Below are positions 58,801 to 62,700 of a stretch of DNA of 62,700 bases, piece after piece. This DNA is from an uncultured bacterium. Its GTDB lineage: Bacteria; Desulfobacterota; Desulfovibrionia; Desulfovibrionales; Desulfovibrionaceae. The notes beneath the pieces were generated by a model. That model made no database searches and was not told where the DNA came from. It saw nothing but the letters and a program-made list of their open reading frames with translations. The translations under genes and the position numbers were made by a program. The DNA is taken from assembly GCA_905214305.1 (NCBI GenBank), contig CAJMLK010000013.1, forward strand, positions 1 to 62,700, written 5' to 3'. How positions within the stretch are numbered: position 1 is the first letter of the stretch; each line of letters begins with the position of its first letter.

Positions 58801-61505
58801 TTATTCCGTATTCTGTGGCCGGTAACAGGCTGGCAGATCCATCCGGGCTTTCCTCGGGCTCACTGGCAAAGGGCAACCTGCGGCTCAAGCTTGAAAAAGA
58901 GCATTATCAGGCCGGTGAAACCATAAAAATGAGCCTTTCCACCCCGTATGCCGGAACCGGGCTTGTCACCATTGAACGGGAAAATGTGCTGGCTCATGCG
59001 TGGTTTACCGCGCAGGCCGGAGAAAGTGTGCAGGAGATAAAGATTCCCGAGCAGTTTGAAGGGCGCGGCTTTGTCAACGTGTCCTTTGTGCGCGCTCTGG
59101 ATTCAGAAGCTGTGTATATGAATCCCCATACCTATGGGGTCGTGCCCTTTACCGTGGGCATGAGCCGGCGCGATATGGGCCTCAAGATCACAGCACCAGA
59201 ACGGGTGCTGCCCGGCGAAAAGGTAAAAGTGCGTCTGGCATCGCGCATGCCCGGCAAGGCGGTGCTTTTTGCCGTTGATGAGGGCGTGTTGCAGATCACC
59301 GGTTTTGCCACACCAGATCCTTTGCGCGAACTGCTCGGCGACCGTGCCCTTGACGTAGCCACCCTGCAGGCCCTTGATCTTCTTATGCCTGACCATGCAC
59401 GGCTGCAGGGGCGTATTCCCGGTTTCGGCGGCGACATGGCCGGTGCAGGAGGGCGTTTTCTCAATCCGTTCAAAAGGCGCGGTGAGCCTCCGTTTGCTTT
59501 CTGGCAGGAAGTGAGCGCCGTCAACCCTGAAGGAACAGAAATCGCCATTGACATACCGGCCTATGTGAGCGGGCGCATACGGATTATGGCCGTGGGCAGC
59601 ACGCCGGTCCATGATGGACGCTCCACAGCGGGAAGTGCCCGAACCGATATGGAAGTGCGCGGCACGCTTATCCTGAAGCCGCTTTTGCCTTTGGCCGTGG
59701 CTCCGGGGGACGAGTTTGACGCCGCGCTGGTCATCGCCAATACGGTGGAAGGCAGCGGAAAGGATGCCAAAGTGGCCGTAACTATGGACTGCGGGCCGGA
59801 ACTGGTCTTTTTGAGCGGCCAGAAGCCTCAGACCATCACCATCAATGAAAATGGTGAGGCTGTTCTGCGCTTTCGCATGCGGGCGCAGGATGTGCTGGGT
59901 TCGGCTGACGTGCGCTTTACCGCCACACTGGAGGGAAAGAAAAAAACAGGCGTCAGCGAGCGAAAGCAGAGCCTGTCCGTGCGACCGCCCGCGCCGCGGG
60001 TTCGCACCGAGCGGGTAGTTGCCCTTGCGGGTGATATGGACGTGCCCGTGAACCGCGATCTTTATCCGTACGAGGCTCAGGGGCAGGGCACGGTGTCGGC
60101 TCTGCCCGTGCTTGGGCTGCGTTCACTGCTGGCGCGGCTGGACACCTATCCCTATGGTTGCACAGAACAGCTTATCAGCCGGGCCATGCCGTATGTAAGC
60201 CTGCTTACAGTCCCTGAACTGCGCAAACAGGCGCTCAGCAGCCCGCGCACTTCTCCGGAAATACTTGCCAGGCGGGGCAATGCCGTTATCAGCGCAGCAC
60301 TGGACACCATACGCAGCAACTTTGTCTACTATGACGGGGTAAGCCTCTGGCCCGGATCTCCGACCAATGACTTTGTAACCGCCTATGCCGGGGATTTTTT
60401 GCTTGCCCTGCGGGAAAGCGGCACTGCCACGCCAGAAGGACTGACCAGAAACATCCTTGATGCGCTTGAAAATACGGTTCGTCGCTCTCCTGTGGATATA
60501 AACGACGGACGCATCAAGGTTTATGGCGCATGGGTGCTGTTGCGCGACGGTCGCATCATGACGCAGGAGGTTGAGCGCCTTGAGCAGTGGTTCAGAGATA
60601 ATACCCAAGGGTGGGAAAATGACCTTGTGGCCGTGCTTCTGGCCGACTGCTACGACATGCTGCGCCTGAAAAGCCGCGCCGAACAACTGATGCCCGCGAC
60701 CTTCAGTGTGTCGACCGGTGATTCCATGCTGGGGCAGGGGGCCGCGGCGGCCCTGCACGCCACTGTGGTTTTGCGGCATTTTCCTGAAAAACGTCAGCAG
60801 GTGAGCACCGATGTGTTGCTGGACGAAGCCTTCAACACCATGGCAACCACTGTGGACATGGGGCTTATATCCCGTGCTCTGGTCATGATGGCAGGGCCGG
60901 AAGCGTCCCCGCCCGAGGGGATTTCTCTGATCTGCACCAGCTATGCACAGGGGTTTGCCGCAACGGAGCCGCAGGACAGCGAGCGCACGCCCGTTCTTGT
61001 GCTTGATGCTCCGGGCTGCCTCAATTACCGCGTGAGCCTGCCCAAAGGCGACAGCGGCTGGAACCTGCACGTTGCGGCCGAGGGTTTTGAACGCAAGCCG
61101 CTTGTTCCTGCCTCCAACGGCCTTGAATTGCAGCGGCGCTACGTTGACAGTCACGGAGAGGCAGTGACCACTGCCAAGCTTGGTGACGTGCTTACGGTGG
61201 AGCTGACCCTGCGTTCTCCTTCTCCGTATGCCAACGTGGTTGTGGTGGATTTGCTGCCCGGCGGCTTTGAGCCGGTGCTGGAAAAAAACTCGACCTCGTC
61301 TCCGCAGGAAGGGCTTATACGTCATGAGCGGCGTGAGGACAGGGGTATTTTCTTTGTAAACACCGGGTCGCAACCCCGAACCTTCACCTATAAGGTCAGG
61401 GCCGCCACACGCGGGCGTTTTGTGCTGCCTTCGGCCGTGGCCGAGGCCATGTATGAACCCGCCACCAATGCCCGACTGGGCGGTGGCCATGTGATCATTG
61501 AATAA
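55818..61505 (+). CDS. Bacterial alpha-2-macroglobulin with thioester
   Basis: A 1895-residue periplasmic protein, the bacterial counterpart of animal alpha-2-macroglobulin, which traps proteases. A signal peptide ends near ATALA-GP (25). It has the bait and MG domains (many beta domains) and near the C-terminal third the thioester motif CTEQ with Cys1448 and Gln1451 (YPYGCTEQLISRAMPY), so it can bond covalently to an attacking protease. Unlike E. coli YfhM there is no lipobox, so it is probably soluble. GGAG 10 bases upstream marks the ATG at 55818. pbpC follows after 230 bases, the classical pairing. Confidence 0.95.
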   Translation: MFQKYLVSGLTLFGMLFCIAATALAGPAYRVARTSLPEEDNWREAAGLSISFAVDVDRCKRQYGSDWSRQCSGPPAGQPGALVEGVVMTPDMPGEWRWQHGSSMTFTPEKHLRPQTTYAISLEQVSLPSRYSVNRQLTYTTQPQAARTGKETFWTDPSAKGAHAISVPVQFIWPVNPQQMEKDISLQASNGKSGLSFGALRFVWNERRTEVVVSAPVLSLPKESASAVLRVKGLPDFIDKGGKRTVRKGKAAKAENVETLFSVIGRDRIMNVQNVIVKPAYGQGLEKEYQLVVKTSLRVLPSELLRHLEVVRLPEKMTPDAGQETDWTKMPAISANDVKRGEKLQPQLLQPADEATDTITLRIPVGAGRGLLATVKNGLVSTGGLPLTEARRFVLTAPPLGSELSFLQPGNILTLSGDRKLDIYAVGLTDIQWRAERVRDPFLALLAKDSGFEENEADFAVLSDAVQGKLDMRGFGGGKTPGEAFFGVLDLAPLLRGQDGPGHGLMRMTVTGSNEAGQSTAVSRLLLVTDMGLSVKTAADGSRTVFVQNLATGKPAANVEVRLLGANGLPVCSALSNAQGRADLPSVVGLDREKRPVAIVALAAVPGGQDMAWLSLDDSARNVNYSNFDVSGRHAAGNGLSASVFSQRGLYLPGEKLHFGCIVRRFDWQPLPPDLPLEAVLVSPTGAEVMRRPFTVGDEGLQHFSWSSPEDAAVGQYRLDIRLASGKPGSNGPVLGGTSTRVEEFQPDTLALSTSFEPGAPKGWIRTGVGASPAVAAARLDNLYGEPAANHRIHTAFHTRRGSLRFPGYEDYVFYDPSSSGAQDQYMNLPDVFTDSKGLARVPLPLDRLQGNTFYGTLMIDGFEPEGGRAVTRQISALFSPLEVALGYKGEEQANNLDYVPQNSRASLRLLVVNNDLVPTALRGAEIVFSARRYVNSLVTDARGEYHYDATPVDTEITRQTVNLDPKGLSWTMPTSEAGDFLVTVRQENGTILALIPYSVAGNRLADPSGLSSGSLAKGNLRLKLEKEHYQAGETIKMSLSTPYAGTGLVTIERENVLAHAWFTAQAGESVQEIKIPEQFEGRGFVNVSFVRALDSEAVYMNPHTYGVVPFTVGMSRRDMGLKITAPERVLPGEKVKVRLASRMPGKAVLFAVDEGVLQITGFATPDPLRELLGDRALDVATLQALDLLMPDHARLQGRIPGFGGDMAGAGGRFLNPFKRRGEPPFAFWQEVSAVNPEGTEIAIDIPAYVSGRIRIMAVGSTPVHDGRSTAGSARTDMEVRGTLILKPLLPLAVAPGDEFDAALVIANTVEGSGKDAKVAVTMDCGPELVFLSGQKPQTITINENGEAVLRFRMRAQDVLGSADVRFTATLEGKKKTGVSERKQSLSVRPPAPRVRTERVVALAGDMDVPVNRDLYPYEAQGQGTVSALPVLGLRSLLARLDTYPYGCTEQLISRAMPYVSLLTVPELRKQALSSPRTSPEILARRGNAVISAALDTIRSNFVYYDGVSLWPGSPTNDFVTAYAGDFLLALRESGTATPEGLTRNILDALENTVRRSPVDINDGRIKVYGAWVLLRDGRIMTQEVERLEQWFRDNTQGWENDLVAVLLADCYDMLRLKSRAEQLMPATFSVSTGDSMLGQGAAAALHATVVLRHFPEKRQQVSTDVLLDEAFNTMATTVDMGLISRALVMMAGPEASPPEGISLICTSYAQGFAATEPQDSERTPVLVLDAPGCLNYRVSLPKGDSGWNLHVAAEGFERKPLVPASNGLELQRRYVDSHGEAVTTAKLGDVLTVELTLRSPSPYANVVVVDLLPGGFEPVLEKNSTSSPQEGLIRHERREDRGIFFVNTGSQPRTFTYKVRAATRGRFVLPSAVAEAMYEPATNARLGGGHVIIE

Positions 61506-61534
61506 AGTCCGCAACTGAAACACTGGTGAAAAAC

Positions 61535-61584
61535 GGCCTCTGCCCGACACGGATATGTTCTGCCAGCCGTGCCGGGCAGAGGCC
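61535..61584 (+). terminator. Long hairpin between A2M gene and pbpC
   Basis: A 12-bp perfect stem (61535-61546 against 61573-61584) extended by 5 bp after one mismatch. No T-run follows, so it may act as a partial terminator or mRNA stabiliser. Confidence 0.55.
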
Positions 61585-61735
61585 ATAAACATGAGCCGCA
61601 TTTCTTGAAGCATGACTTCAACGTTTTTTTTGCAGCGCAGAGCCGCGAACACCGGTAGTTATGAAGCAATTTTTTTCAATAATATCACTGTGTAAAAGCT
61701 CTGTATGACAGAAATCACACTGCGGCCGGAAATAC

Positions 61736-62700
61736 ATGCAGCAAAACGAAAATAATGACATGGCGTCGATGGTTCCCGCGTCCTCACAGGGCGCGGGGGC
61801 TTCCGCCACGCCCCGACGTACAGGCAGTTTGCCCACGGGGCTGGGCGCGCGCATCTGGCGAAGGATAATCCGTCCGGCGCGCTGGTATGTTGTCGTGTTC
61901 ACTGTCGGGCTTGGGGCGGCCCTGCTCTGGCTGCACCATGCGCCGTACAGGCATCCTCTGGACGGCATCAGTTTTTCGCGTGTGGTCTATGACGGCAAGG
62001 GCGGCCTCATGCGCGTGAGCCTTTCCCAGGACCAGAAGTATCGCATGCGCACACGCCTGTCGGATATTCCGCCCGCAGCCGTGGATTCGGTTTTGCGCTA
62101 CGAAGACCGTTATTATTGGCAGCATCCCGGGGTCAATGTTGCGGCTCTTGCCCGTGCGGGTTTCGGCTTGCTGACCGGGCAGCGCCTCATGGGTGGTTCA
62201 ACCATCACCATGCAGGTGGCGCGGCTGACGCACGGCCTTGAAACGGGCAAGATTGGCGCAAAACTGCGCCAGATTGTCCTTGCGCTGCAGCTGGAATGGC
62301 ATTTGAGCAAGGAAGAGATACTTGAAGCCTATTTTAACCTTGCGCCCTACGGGGGCAATGTGGAAGGCCTCGGGGCAGCGGCAATGGTGTATTTTCATAA
62401 AACACCCGAGCAGCTCACCCCCGGCGAAAGTGCCGCCCTCATGCTTGTGCCGCAAAACCCCGTACGGCGGCGCCCCGCCAGCGACAACAGGCATTTCATG
62501 GCCGCCTTCAGCCGCCTGCAGTCTGTTTGGCATGGTCATCAGGAGCACGCCCCCCTGCGAGTCTACGGCCCGGAAGACCTGCCCTTTGTCGCTCCGCACC
62601 TGAGTACCGAACTTTTGCAGCAGCCGGATGGCGGCCACAGCCTGCGCACTACGCTTGACCCGGCCAAACAGCGCCGTCTGGAGCGGCAGCTGCGCCTGTT
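61736..62700 (+). CDS. pbpC: Penicillin-binding protein 1C (N-terminal part)
   Basis: The frame runs off the end of the window, about 321 codons being present. After a cytoplasmic tail there is one membrane helix at about 53-68 (YVVVFTVGLGAALLWLHHA). The glycosyltransferase 51 domain follows with the catalytic Glu123 in YEDRYYWQHPGVN, GGSTITMQVARL near 153 and LEWHLSKEEILEAYFNLAPYGGNVEG in pieces. The transpeptidase part lies beyond the window. PBP1C polymerises glycan strands and is thought to repair peptidoglycan; with the A2M upstream it forms a known defence and repair pair. GGA 6 bases upstream supports the ATG at 61736. An ATG at 61760 is an alternative. Confidence 0.93.
   Translation, partial: MQQNENNDMASMVPASSQGAGASATPRRTGSLPTGLGARIWRRIIRPARWYVVVFTVGLGAALLWLHHAPYRHPLDGISFSRVVYDGKGGLMRVSLSQDQKYRMRTRLSDIPPAAVDSVLRYEDRYYWQHPGVNVAALARAGFGLLTGQRLMGGSTITMQVARLTHGLETGKIGAKLRQIVLALQLEWHLSKEEILEAYFNLAPYGGNVEGLGAAAMVYFHKTPEQLTPGESAALMLVPQNPVRRRPASDNRHFMAAFSRLQSVWHGHQEHAPLRVYGPEDLPFVAPHLSTELLQQPDGGHSLRTTLDPAKQRRLERQLRL

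Overview
The window is about 60% GC and almost fully coding. It looks like the chromosome of a Desulfovibrio-type sulfate reducer (Desulfovibrionaceae). That is an inference from gene content: a Ros/MucR zinc-finger regulator, a fused BioD-BioA, a carB-carA order next to argG-argH, a large fhs, a DUF4851-like lipoprotein and a Srf locus. No taxonomic marker such as rRNA is present.

Layout. (1) 0.1-7.3 kb, minus strand: argG, argH, an unrecognised protein, a second EF-G, rsmA (ksgA) and an HU protein, closely packed. (2) 7.4-12.7 kb, plus strand: carB-carA, sharing an intergenic region with argG. Together these make carbamoyl phosphate and arginine. A small exported protein and a glycine-zipper protein follow, ended by a strong terminator. 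(3) 13.0-15.2 kb: a GNAT acetyltransferase, then a decayed prophage-like patch (a Lar-like zinc protein and CI and Xre repressors diverging from a palindromic operator) that stops beside tRNA-Pro(GGG). (4) 15.2-17.2 kb: a glycogen branching enzyme. (5) 17.3-34.5 kb, minus strand: a long gene train encoding a lipoprotein, a membrane-anchored trypsin-like protease, SrfA-like, SrfB (actin/Hsp70-like ATPase), SrfC (dynamin-like GTPase), a membrane Sel1-type protein, an exported SH3b-vWA protein, an ABC ATPase, a FtsX/MacB-like permease, an exported FGE/SUMF1 protein and a beta-hydroxyacid dehydrogenase. This is the most unusual part of the window. It reads like one envelope-associated, nucleotide-driven machine of unknown function. 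(6) 34.9-40.6 kb: a zinc-ribbon protein, a flavoprotein, a YheT-like hydrolase and HrpB helicase. (7) 40.7-46.2 kb: a sigma-54 activator with a variant GAFTHA loop and no receiver domain, an exported TPR protein and a lipoprotein. (8) 46.2-52.3 kb: a 40-bp perfect palindrome, mucR with an AT-rich leader, then bioB, a bioD-bioA fusion and a sodium:solute symporter overlapping start to stop. Two small minus-strand genes follow, one LpdD-like. (9) 52.8-62.7 kb: fhs, a 231-bp element with perfect terminal inverted repeats (part of it resembles the prophage patch at 14.05 kb), then an esterase, a bacterial alpha-2-macroglobulin and the start of pbpC, a periplasmic defence and cell-wall repair module.

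Functions are assigned by motif recognition. No database search was possible. Starts were chosen from Shine-Dalgarno spacing and gene overlaps. Promoters and terminators were found by eye.
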